8,454 nucleotides of DNA, from positions 1-8,454 of the forward strand of contig JANLFZ010000274.1 in assembly GCA_024653385.1 (NCBI GenBank), read 5' to 3'. The notes beneath the pieces are model-generated. The model was not told the DNA's origin, did not search any database, and saw nothing but the letters and a program-made list of their open reading frames with translations. Positions 1-5,285 of this stretch are shown here, one piece after another (position 1 is the stretch's first letter; the number at the start of each line of letters is the position of its first letter). Both the position numbers and the translations under genes were made by a program. The DNA is from Thermoguttaceae bacterium. GTDB taxonomy: Bacteria > Planctomycetota > Planctomycetia > Pirellulales > Thermoguttaceae.

Positions 1-2
1 TC

Positions 3-581
3 CCCCCCAAGATGATCGACGACGGGTTCAAGCTCCTGGCCGAGCGGTTCAACCCCATTCTCGACGTGTTCGCCGAATGCGGGGTGAAGTTCGCCCTCGA
101 GGTGCATCCCACCGAAATCGCCTTCGACATCTACACGGCCGAGCGGGCCCTACAGGCCCTCGATTACCGGCCGGAGTTCGGTTTCAACTTCGATCCCAGC
201 CACCTCATCTGGCAGGGGATGAACCCGGCGCTGTTCATCCGGAAGTTCCCCGATCGCATCTACCACGTCCACATGAAGGACGCGATCGTCCGGCTCGATG
301 GCCAAAGCGGCATCCTGGCCAGCCATTTGAACTTCGGCGATCCCCGCCGAGGCTGGGACTTCCGCTCGCTGGGCCGCGGCGGGGTGAACTTCGAGGAGAT
401 CATTCGCGCCCTGAACGACGTGGGCTACCAGGGACCTCTCTCGGTCGAGTGGGAAGACAGCGGCATGGACCGCGAGCACGGTGCCAAGGAGGCGCTCCAG
501 TACGTGCGCAAGCTCGATTTCGAGCCCAGCAAGGTGGCCTTCGACGCCGCGTTCGACAAGGCCGAACAGACCAAGGCCTGA
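3..581 (+). CDS. Sugar phosphate isomerase/epimerase (TIM barrel), 5'-truncated by window edge
   Basis: This is the C-terminal part of a xylose-isomerase-like TIM-barrel enzyme (AP-endonuclease 2 superfamily) that interconverts or isomerises sugars or inositols using a divalent metal. The reading frame is open to the window edge (codons PPK before the first ATG at 12), so the ATG is probably internal. Relatives are about 300-350 aa, so roughly the first 110-150 residues are missing. Counting from the ATG at 12, the expected metal ligands are visible: E30 in FALEVHP, D61 with H64 in FDPSHL, H87 in YHVHMKD and E146 in SVEWED. The GRGGVNFEEII segment (121-131) matches the usual G-G-(V)-(D/N)-F turn before the last barrel strands. 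The stop is TGA at 579-581. The family call is firm; the substrate is not determinable, since this family includes inosose, tagatose/psicose and keto-sugar enzymes. It has a long gap to the next gene, so it probably ends its own operon. Confidence 0.9.
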   Translation, partial: PPKMIDDGFKLLAERFNPILDVFAECGVKFALEVHPTEIAFDIYTAERALQALDYRPEFGFNFDPSHLIWQGMNPALFIRKFPDRIYHVHMKDAIVRLDGQSGILASHLNFGDPRRGWDFRSLGRGGVNFEEIIRALNDVGYQGPLSVEWEDSGMDREHGAKEALQYVRKLDFEPSKVAFDAAFDKAEQTKA

Positions 582-752
582 CGCCCGATCGCGGCTCGCA
601 ACCCGACCCAAGCGGGGTTCGGTCCGGTATGACCGACGCGTTTCGAGCTGCGCGCTTGCGCCTCGGGCAACGAGGGATCGATGCGGGCCGCGGCGGACTG
701 TCATCCACGCCGCAGCCGCGTTCGGCTTTCCGGCATTCCGCGATGGTCGCTC

Positions 753-781
753 TTGACGCAACCGGCACGGGCGGCTAATGT
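753..781 (+). promoter_or_regulatory. Candidate sigma70-like promoter for the aminotransferase gene
   Basis: TTGACG at 753-758 matches the -35 consensus at five of six positions. A 17-nt spacer separates it from TAATGT at 776-781, which matches only three of six -10 positions. The initiation point would fall at about 787-790, inside the inverted repeat that follows. The strong -35 and ideal spacing favour it; the poor -10 element and unknown promoter rules of the host weaken it. Confidence 0.35.
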
Positions 782-782
782 T

Positions 783-832
783 CGGCCCCCAAGGCGGTGA
801 CTTCCCCAGGTCCACTGGGCGCTTGGGGGCCG
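783..832 (+). promoter_or_regulatory. Nested inverted repeat in the leader of the aminotransferase gene
   Basis: An 11-bp perfect inverted repeat (783-793 with 822-832, core ggcccccaag/cttgggggcc) encloses a second 5-bp stem (cccag 805-809 with ctggg 815-819, loop of 5). It lies directly after the candidate -10 element and ends 25 nt before the ATG at 858. No T-tract follows, so it does not look like an intrinsic terminator of the upstream epimerase gene. It could be an operator overlapping the start point, or an RNA structure near the start codon. No known riboswitch family is recognised. Confidence 0.4.
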
Positions 833-857
833 CCGGTTGATTCAAAGAACCCCGATC

Positions 858-2105
858 ATGGATGGCCGCGCCGTGTCGAATGCGTCCGATTCGTCGAATA
901 CTCAAGGCGTTCCGCTGTTGGACCTCAAACGTCAGCTTGGACCACTTCGGGCCGAGATCGCGGCGGCTCTGGCCCGAGTGTGCGACTCGGCAGCCTTCTG
1001 CCTTGGGCCGGAGGTTCAAGAACTCGAACGGAATCTCGCGGCCTACTGCCAGGTGAAGCACGCGATCGGGTGTGCGTCGGGCAGCGACGCGCTGCTACTT
1101 GCGCTCATGGCTTTGGACCTTGGGCCCGGCGACGAAGTGATTCTGCCGAGTTTCACCTTCTTTGCCACGGCCAGCGCCGTCACTCGGCTTGGGGCTCGGC
1201 CGGTCTTCGCCGACATCGATCCCGTGACCTTCAACGTGGATCCCGGCGAAATCGAGCGGCTGATCGGCCCGGCCACCCGGGCGATCCTGCCCGTCCACCT
1301 CTTCGGCCAATGTGCCGACATGGACGCGATCCTTCGAATCGCCCGCGATGCCCATGTGCCGGTGATCGAGGACGCCGCCCAGGCCATCGGGGCCGAGTAC
1401 GACGGCCACCGCGCCGGCTCGATGGGCGAGGTGGGGTGTCTCAGTTTCTACCCGACCAAGAACCTCGGCGGGGCCGGCGATGGCGGGATGCTCACCACGA
1501 ACGACGATCGCCTGGCCGAAAAGCTACGCCTGTTGAGGGTCCACGGCATGCACCCCAGATACTACCACAAGATGGTGGGCATCAACAGTCGACTGGATAG
1601 CTTCCAGGCAGCCGTTTTGAACGTCAAGTTCCCTTATCTCGACCAGTGGACCGCACTGCGCGAAGCGAACGCCCGGCGATATTCAGAGATGTTCGTGGCG
1701 GCCGGGTTGGAACGCACCGTGGGGCTGCCGGCCGTCGGCCCGTGGCGAAGGCATGTGTGGAACCAATACGTGATCCGCGTCCCCGACGGGCGACGCGACG
1801 CGTTGCGCCAGTTCCTGGCAGAGGCGCACATCGGAAGCGAGGTGTACTATCCCTTGGGATTGCACGCCCAAGAGTGCTTCCGCTACCTAGGCTATGACGA
1901 GGGCGATCTGCCCGAGACCGACTTGGCGGCCAAGGAAGTACTGGCCCTACCGATCTTCCCGGAACTGACCGCCGACGAGCAGTCGTTGGTGGTTCGTCGA
2001 ATCGCGGAGTTTTTTCAGCGCGCCTCGCGGGGGCATCGCTTGGCAGGGCCGAAATACCTGAAGCACCCCCTCGCCCGGCAAAACCTAAGGCGTCCCCAGC
2101 CTTAG
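858..2105 (+). CDS. DegT/DnrJ/EryC1/StrS-family PLP-dependent aminotransferase
   Basis: A cytoplasmic fold-type I aminotransferase of the family that adds an amino group to nucleotide-linked keto-sugars, typically from glutamate, in polysaccharide or glycoconjugate synthesis. From the ATG at 858 it is 415 aa. Visible features are the phosphate-binding ASGSDAL (73-79), the SFTFFATASAV segment (98-108), E171-D172 and Q175 of the EDAAQAIG motif that contact PLP, the Schiff-base lysine K201 in SFYPTKNLG, and GINSRLD (241-247). All catalytic residues are present. The start is uncertain: an in-frame TTG at 837 and GTG at 873 are alternatives, and none has a clear Shine-Dalgarno. ATG 858 was chosen as the only ATG in this stretch. 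A short basic tail (about 390-415) extends past the usual family end. The TAG stop overlaps that of the convergent gene. No sugar-nucleotide partner genes adjoin, so the product is unknown. Confidence 0.92.
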   Translation: MDGRAVSNASDSSNTQGVPLLDLKRQLGPLRAEIAAALARVCDSAAFCLGPEVQELERNLAAYCQVKHAIGCASGSDALLLALMALDLGPGDEVILPSFTFFATASAVTRLGARPVFADIDPVTFNVDPGEIERLIGPATRAILPVHLFGQCADMDAILRIARDAHVPVIEDAAQAIGAEYDGHRAGSMGEVGCLSFYPTKNLGGAGDGGMLTTNDDRLAEKLRLLRVHGMHPRYYHKMVGINSRLDSFQAAVLNVKFPYLDQWTALREANARRYSEMFVAAGLERTVGLPAVGPWRRHVWNQYVIRVPDGRRDALRQFLAEAHIGSEVYYPLGLHAQECFRYLGYDEGDLPETDLAAKEVLALPIFPELTADEQSLVVRRIAEFFQRASRGHRLAGPKYLKHPLARQNLRRPQP

Positions 2106-2374
2106 TGCCCCTTCCCGACCTTCTTCTTCTCGCTGAACTGCTCCTGACGCGGCCGGTCGCGGCGCTTCGAAGGGTTGAGCGTCACCATCAGGCCGAGAAG
2201 GGCCCCGAAGAGGACCACGAAGTAGGGCACCGCGAACGAGGGTGCCGAGCCGCCTTCCGCGGCTTGGCCGGCTTGGCCCGCCTGCTGCGCCCACGCGATG
2301 CCGGGGATCGCCCATATGGCCAACACGGTGAGCCGGAAGGCGCATTTCCGCCCTAACATTCCAAGACGGTGCAT
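2102..2374 (-). CDS. Small secreted or membrane protein, unknown function
   Basis: A 90-aa protein. Residues 13-29 form a hydrophobic signal-peptide-like segment ending in AWA, before QQ (likely cleavage after A29). A low-complexity G/A/Q/S linker follows (30-48), then a transmembrane helix (about 49-66) and a basic, highly charged C-terminus (68-90, with KRRDRPR and EKKK). The expected topology is a single anchored helix with the basic tail in the cytoplasm. A good Shine-Dalgarno (AAGGG, minus strand 2385-2381) lies 6 nt before the ATG, which supports both the gene and the start. The TAA stop interlocks with the TAG of the convergent aminotransferase gene. I do not recognise a named family; small proteins of this build are common in planctomycetes. 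Reality as a gene is likely because of the signal peptide, membrane helix and ribosome site together. Confidence 0.72.
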   Translation of the reverse strand: MHRLGMLGRKCAFRLTVLAIWAIPGIAWAQQAGQAGQAAEGGSAPSFAVPYFVVLFGALLGLMVTLNPSKRRDRPRQEQFSEKKKVGKGH

Positions 2375-2439
2375 GGTTCGCCCTTGTCGCTTTCGCCTCG
2401 AATACCTCAGTCGCTAAAGCACGCGTAACAACAGGGGGC

Positions 2440-2452
2440 GGGGCCAAGCCCC
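2440..2452 (-). promoter_or_regulatory. Small hairpin in the leader of the 90-aa membrane-protein gene
   Basis: Minus-strand GGGGC/GCCCC forms a 5-bp stem with a 3-nt loop, about 66 nt before the start codon at 2374. A weak -10-like TACAAT lies upstream at 2474-2469 (minus), but no convincing -35 is found at the right spacing. The hairpin would sit in the leader of a transcript started there. Function unknown. Confidence 0.2.
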
Positions 2453-2489
2453 ACTACCTTAACCATTCATTGTAGTTCAACGTCGATCG

Positions 2490-2533
2490 AAAAGGAAAGG
2501 GGGCCGATACGGGGTTGGCGGGGTTGGCCCCCC
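2490..2533 (-). terminator. Terminator-like hairpin with T-rich tail downstream of DUF4058
   Basis: Plus-strand GGGGGCC (2499-2505) pairs with GGCCCCC (2526-2532), giving a 7-bp stem with a 20-nt loop. Read on the minus strand, the stem is followed by TTTCCTTTT, the composition of an intrinsic terminator. It lies about 60 nt beyond the DUF4058 stop codon and ahead of the next minus-strand gene, the right place to end the rhaT/DUF4058 transcripts. The loop is long and the T-tract is interrupted, so efficiency is uncertain. Confidence 0.4.
2511..2528. repeat. Perfect tandem duplication of a 9-mer
   Basis: ggggttggc occurs twice back to back (2511-2519 and 2520-2528). It fills most of the loop of the terminator-like hairpin. 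It may be slipped-strand duplication; no functional role is evident. Confidence 0.6.
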
Positions 2534-2593
2534 GAGGCGGGCGCTCAAGATGCGGCCTTGCATCAGGGCAGGGTCGTGACCTTCGGGCGCTGG

Positions 2594-3373
2594 TCACGGA
2601 GTGGACTTGACCAGGGATCGCACCCAGTCCGACAGCGCTGCTTCCAACGGCGGCTCGACCGGCAAGCGGTAATCGAGCGCGTAGTCGTAACCGGCGCGGT
2701 CGTAGGTCGTCGTGAAGGCCTGTTGGAGGTCCAACGGCACGTCTGGGTCGTCGTTGGCCAACGGTACCGGGATCGTTGGCAGCCGATCACGCAGCGTCCA
2801 GCGATAGACCTCGACCTGCGGCAACTCTTCCTTGCGGCAGACGAAGGCATAGAAGTCGGCCGGCTCCAAGGGCTCCCGGGTGGGCAGTCGCCGCCCGCCC
2901 CGCAGGAGATCGAGTTCCACGAGATTGGCCGGCGTCAAGAGGACCTTGGCTCGCTTGGCCAGGTACTTGCTGCGGCCCTTGCCCGCCTCCTTGTTCCAGG
3001 GCGACAAGAGTTCGAGGACCGTGACCACCTCCTGGGATTCCCGGCTGCGGATGGTCAGGAACGTCTGGCGATATCGCCGCGGCAGAGGAACCGTGTGGAT
3101 GGCCGGCATCATCGTGGCCGTGGTTCCCTCGAGATTGCCCGAACCGGCTGGCGGCCCCTGGTCGCCGCGGAGCACCGACAGGTCCGGCTCGATCGCCCGA
3201 TCCGGTGACTTCTCGCCGTACGCGAGATAGACATGCTGTTGGACCTTGACGATGTACCGCGGCCGGACCCGCGGCGTCAGCATCTCGCGGATTACGGTGA
3301 GGAATGTCGTGTGGAAATCCTGCCAGCTTTGTCCCTCGATGAAAGGGTCCATTCCGGGAAACGGGCTTGGCAT
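2594..3373 (-). CDS. DUF4058 family protein
   Basis: A 259-aa, presumably cytoplasmic protein with the hallmarks of DUF4058, a family of unknown function found mainly in cyanobacteria, planctomycetes and chloroflexi. Seen in order: the N-terminal signature MPSPFPGMDPFIE (1-13), IEPDL (61-65), the central ELLSPWNK (121-128), K140-R141, and LVELDLLRGGRR (151-162). The order PD, then E-x-x-SP-x-x-K, then (V/L)E(I/L)DL resembles the layout of the Uma2/DUF820 group of PD-(D/E)xK nuclease-like proteins. I infer a possible distant relation; it is not demonstrated. Length is normal and no key motif is missing. GGAGA (minus 3385-3381) lies 7 nt before the ATG. It follows rhaT by 83 nt but has its own likely promoter in that gap. 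Function and partner are unknown. Confidence 0.88.
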   Translation of the reverse strand: MPSPFPGMDPFIEGQSWQDFHTTFLTVIREMLTPRVRPRYIVKVQQHVYLAYGEKSPDRAIEPDLSVLRGDQGPPAGSGNLEGTTATMMPAIHTVPLPRRYRQTFLTIRSRESQEVVTVLELLSPWNKEAGKGRSKYLAKRAKVLLTPANLVELDLLRGGRRLPTREPLEPADFYAFVCRKEELPQVEVYRWTLRDRLPTIPVPLANDDPDVPLDLQQAFTTTYDRAGYDYALDYRLPVEPPLEAALSDWVRSLVKSTP

Positions 3374-3380
3374 CGGACGG

Positions 3381-3385
3381 TCTCC
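3381..3385 (-). promoter_or_regulatory. Ribosome binding site of the DUF4058 gene
   Basis: GGAGA on the minus strand ends 7 nt before the ATG (3373-3371). This fixes the start that gives the conserved MPSPFPGMDP N-terminus. Confidence 0.6.
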
Positions 3386-3412
3386 GCGAAAACGGCAGCC
3401 CGAGACACTGGC

Positions 3413-3441
3413 ATTCTATTCTGCCGCGCGACTCGGGTAAA
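3413..3441 (-). promoter_or_regulatory. Candidate sigma70-like promoter for DUF4058, in the rhaT-DUF4058 gap
   Basis: On the minus strand TTTACC (3441-3436, four of six -35 matches) and TAGAAT (3418-3413, five of six -10 matches) are separated by exactly 17 nt. Initiation would be near 3406, giving a leader of roughly 33 nt that contains the GGAGA ribosome site. DUF4058 may therefore be transcribed independently of rhaT. Confidence 0.45.
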
Positions 3442-3456
3442 GCGAGCAGGCGGCTT

Positions 3457-4575
3457 TCAATGGACCCGGCCGGCCGCCACCGGGGCCGGCGACTTCGACT
3501 TGTCTTCCAGCTCCTTCCGATGGTTGCCGTAGCCCACGGTCACAAGCGATGCCACCAGCACGGCCAGCCCCAAGGCGACCCGGACCCGCGTGCGGTCGCT
3601 GGTGCCCTTCCACTCGTGAAGCAGAATCCCCCAGGTCGTGCTGAAGAGGATGATGCTCGCCATGTGCAGCGACCAGCTCGAGAAGTCATAGGGCCCCATC
3701 TGGGTCGTGCCCATGCCGTAGAACATGAACTGAAGGTACCAGGTCGTCCCCGCGATGGCCGAGAAGAAGTAGTTGTTGAGCAACGGGGTCTGGGGGTCGA
3801 TGTAATCGCGGCCCGAGTGGTTCTTGATGTTCAAGAGCACGCACCAGAGGAAGTTCGCGGTGAACCCGCCGGCGAGGATCACGATGAACACGGGCGTGTT
3901 CTGCCAGAGGTTGGCGAACTCCCGGGTGGCGCCGTGCTCGAGGTTGGCGGCCCGCGCGAGTTCGGCGATCGGTTTGCCCGCCGCAATGCCGTACGACATG
4001 CCCGCGCTCATGATGCCGGAGAACGTCGCCACGAGGATCCCTTTGACGAAGTCGAACTCCTCGATGGCTTTTTTCTTTTCGGCCTCTGGCATTTCCCGTT
4101 CCTTGGACATGCCGGCCATGCCCGTCACGAAGATCCCCGCCAGGCATACCGCGACGCCCACGAGGATGATCTGCCCGCCGGTGGAGGCGATGATCTCGGG
4201 CATCTGCCCAGCGAACAACGGCGGCATGAGGGTGCCGAAGGCGGCGCAGTAGCCCAGCGCGACGGCCATGCCCAACGAGACGCCCAGGTAGCGCATGGTC
4301 AGCCCGAAGGTCAGCCCGCCCACGCCCCACATCAGCCCGAAGCCGTAACTTCTGGCGAGGCTCGACCACGGGGCGGCGCGGAGCACGTCGAACACGTTGG
4401 GGCAGGTCAACAGGGCCAGCACCCAGGGGGCGATGATCCAACTGAAAAACCCGCCGGCCAGCCAGTAGCTCTCCCAGGACCACTTCTTCACCTTGCGGTA
4501 GGGAATGTAAAAACTACCGGCGGCCAATCCGCCGATCATGTGCAAGACGACGCCAAGAAAGGGGTTCGGTTCCAT
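3457..4575 (-). CDS. rhaT: L-rhamnose/proton symporter (RhaT-like)
   Basis: An inner-membrane sugar/H+ symporter of the drug/metabolite transporter superfamily. From the ATG at 4575 it is 372 aa; E. coli RhaT is 344. About ten hydrophobic segments can be placed, roughly at 4-21, 36-57, 75-93, 98-120, 133-153, 178-197, 228-248, 270-288, 298-320 and 331-349. Family-typical stretches are YRKVKKWSWE (26-35), GLTMRYLGVSLG (91-102), SAGMSYG (190-196), WYLQFMFYGMG (279-289) and the HEWKG before the last helix. Compared with E. coli RhaT it has a longer loop around 155-175 (KEREMPEAEKKK) and an extra C-terminal tail. An in-frame ATG 42 nt upstream (4617) would add a basic 14-residue leader; I prefer 4575 because the product then begins MEPNPFLGVVLHMIGG like the family. 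The ribosome site is weak (GGGGA, 12 nt upstream). Substrate is inferred from the family: related 6-deoxysugars are possible, and no rhamnose catabolic gene is nearby. Confidence 0.9.
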   Translation of the reverse strand: MEPNPFLGVVLHMIGGLAAGSFYIPYRKVKKWSWESYWLAGGFFSWIIAPWVLALLTCPNVFDVLRAAPWSSLARSYGFGLMWGVGGLTFGLTMRYLGVSLGMAVALGYCAAFGTLMPPLFAGQMPEIIASTGGQIILVGVAVCLAGIFVTGMAGMSKEREMPEAEKKKAIEEFDFVKGILVATFSGIMSAGMSYGIAAGKPIAELARAANLEHGATREFANLWQNTPVFIVILAGGFTANFLWCVLLNIKNHSGRDYIDPQTPLLNNYFFSAIAGTTWYLQFMFYGMGTTQMGPYDFSSWSLHMASIILFSTTWGILLHEWKGTSDRTRVRVALGLAVLVASLVTVGYGNHRKELEDKSKSPAPVAAGRVH

Positions 4576-4632
4576 GGGCAAGAGAAGTCCCCGCAGTCGA
4601 TCGAGCCTCAATCGCAAATCGCCAAAATGGGC

Positions 4633-4661
4633 ATCCTAATCGGGCGGCGGCGCCCGTGCAA
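4633..4661 (-). promoter_or_regulatory. Candidate rhaT promoter with a palindrome in its spacer
   Basis: On the minus strand TTGCAC (4661-4656) and TAGGAT (4638-4633) are 17 nt apart; they match three and four of six consensus bases. The spacer holds an inverted repeat, CGGGCG (4641-4646) with CGCCCG (4651-4656) and a 4-nt centre. A repressor or activator site here is plausible, but GC-rich DNA yields such repeats readily. Confidence 0.3.
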
Positions 4662-4693
4662 GCTTCGCGGTGGTAGCACCTCGGCGGCGAAGC
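4662..4693 (+). promoter_or_regulatory. Bulged hairpin in the divergent rhaT/HTH-gene region
   Basis: gcttcgc (4662-4668) pairs with gcgaagc (4687-4693). Inside, ggtg (4669-4672) pairs with cacc (4677-4680) around a 4-nt loop, leaving a 6-nt bulge at 4681-4686. It lies between the candidate rhaT promoter and the ribosome site of the HTH gene, so it could be a leader structure of the latter or a binding site acting on both genes. No known class is recognised. Confidence 0.3.
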
Positions 4694-4721
4694 CCACAAT
4701 CATGCCACGTTTCAAGGTCCT

Positions 4722-4728
4722 AGGGAGG
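4722..4728 (+). promoter_or_regulatory. Strong ribosome binding site deciding the HTH-gene start
   Basis: AGGGAGG is followed by two adjacent ATG codons at 4731 and 4734. Only 2 nt separate it from the first but 5 nt from the second, so translation should begin mainly at 4734. Confidence 0.65.
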
Positions 4729-4733
4729 CAATG

Positions 4734-5192
4734 ATGAACGACCGACACATTCGGCTGCAACTCGATGTTTCGATACCGGACGAATCCCTGGCGATCATCG
4801 CCGAGGCGTTCAAACGCGCGGTGTGCCAGGCTTTCGAGGGGTGTGCCAACCCACGGCTTTCCCTGCCGAGACGGCACGCGCACTACTCACAGCAACCACC
4901 CATGGATGCTGGGCTGGACGAAGAGGACCGCTTGCTGATCGATACGAAGCAGGCAGCGCAGCTCCTCCACGTTTCCACCCGCACCCTCTTCAAAATGTAC
5001 AAACAGAAGTTGATGCCGGAGCCGATCCGTCTGGGAGGAAGGTTCGTGCGATGGAGTCTTGAGGAACTGCGCGAGTGGGTGAAACACGGGTGTCCGCCGC
5101 GGCGGGAGTGGCAATTTCCGCCCGCACCGTGGCTACACGACGCGGCCCAGTCGCGGGTAACCATGCACGGGGAGTGTCCCCTTCGGACGTGA
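4734..5192 (+). CDS. HTH_17 (excisionase/MerR-like) DNA-binding protein
   Basis: A 152-aa protein with a winged helix-turn-helix of the HTH_17 type at about 67-121. Visible parts are LLIDTKQAAQLLHVSTRTLFKMYKQ (first helices and recognition helix, about 67-91), the wing PEPIRLGGRFVRW (95-107) and the final helix SLEELREWVKHGCPPRREW (108-126). This fold binds DNA in phage excisionases and AlpA-like regulators. The N-terminal 60 residues are unrelated to the fold and include an amphipathic stretch (about 15-36) that might mediate self-association. No integrase or phage gene is near, so a chromosomal regulator or orphan is more likely than a working excisionase. The last residues (GECPLRT) are encoded by a perfect hairpin, and the TGA lies at its loop/stem junction. 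Start chosen by the ribosome site. Target unknown; the divergent rhaT is an obvious candidate. Confidence 0.85.
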   Translation: MNDRHIRLQLDVSIPDESLAIIAEAFKRAVCQAFEGCANPRLSLPRRHAHYSQQPPMDAGLDEEDRLLIDTKQAAQLLHVSTRTLFKMYKQKLMPEPIRLGGRFVRWSLEELREWVKHGCPPRREWQFPPAPWLHDAAQSRVTMHGECPLRT

Positions 5193-5200
5193 AGGGGACA
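5175..5200. repeat. Perfect REP-like hairpin overlapping the 3' end of the HTH gene
   Basis: tgtccccttc (5175-5184) and gaaggggaca (5191-5200) form a perfect 10-bp stem with a 6-nt loop. The stop codon of the HTH gene (5190-5192) falls at the loop/right-arm junction. No T-tract follows, so a simple terminator is less likely than a dispersed palindrome, though it may still act as a 3' transcript end. Copy number in the genome is unknown. Confidence 0.6.
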
Positions 5201-5220
5201 GATGCGCCGCCAACGCGGGC

Positions 5221-5249
5221 TTTCCACGCCGGCCGGCAGAGCGTAGATT
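5221..5249 (+). promoter_or_regulatory. Candidate promoter for the lipoprotein/LamG-esterase operon
   Basis: TTTCCA (5221-5226) and TAGATT (5244-5249) each match four of six sigma70 bases and are 17 nt apart. Initiation would be near 5256, about 30 nt before the start codon. The spacer contains the perfect palindrome gccggccggc (5228-5237). Confidence 0.3.
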
Positions 5250-5273
5250 GGGAACGGCCAAGGCCTCCCCACT

Positions 5274-5280
5274 GAGGAGA
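5274..5280 (+). promoter_or_regulatory. Ribosome binding site of the lipoprotein gene
   Basis: GAGGAGA ends 5 nt before the ATG at 5286. It is a strong site that fixes the start and hence the signal peptide. Confidence 0.65.
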
Positions 5281-5285
5281 TTTCC

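Noticed and set aside
600..619. Possible terminator hairpin after the epimerase gene (aaccc/gggtt)
   Set aside because: Only 5 bp with a 10-nt loop and no T-tract, below what I would call a terminator.
150..1061. A 303-codon minus-strand open frame across the epimerase end, the gap and the aminotransferase start
   Set aside because: Antisense to strongly conserved coding sequence on both sides, with no recognisable domain; a shadow frame.
2558..3208. A 216-codon plus-strand open frame opposite DUF4058
   Set aside because: The minus strand encodes a full DUF4058 protein with all signature motifs and a ribosome site.
3367..4734. A 455-codon plus-strand open frame opposite rhaT
   Set aside because: The encoded protein is His/Gly/Arg-rich low complexity, and the opposite strand encodes a clear ten-helix RhaT-like transporter.
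4734..5192. Excisionase of an integrated element or prophage
   Set aside because: The HTH_17 fold fits, but there is no integrase, attachment-site repeat or other mobile gene in the window. A chromosomal regulator is at least as likely.
5264..5280. Pairing of cctc/ctcc with the gaggag ribosome site before the lipoprotein gene
   Set aside because: Only 4 bp, so the hairpin is too weak to claim translational control.
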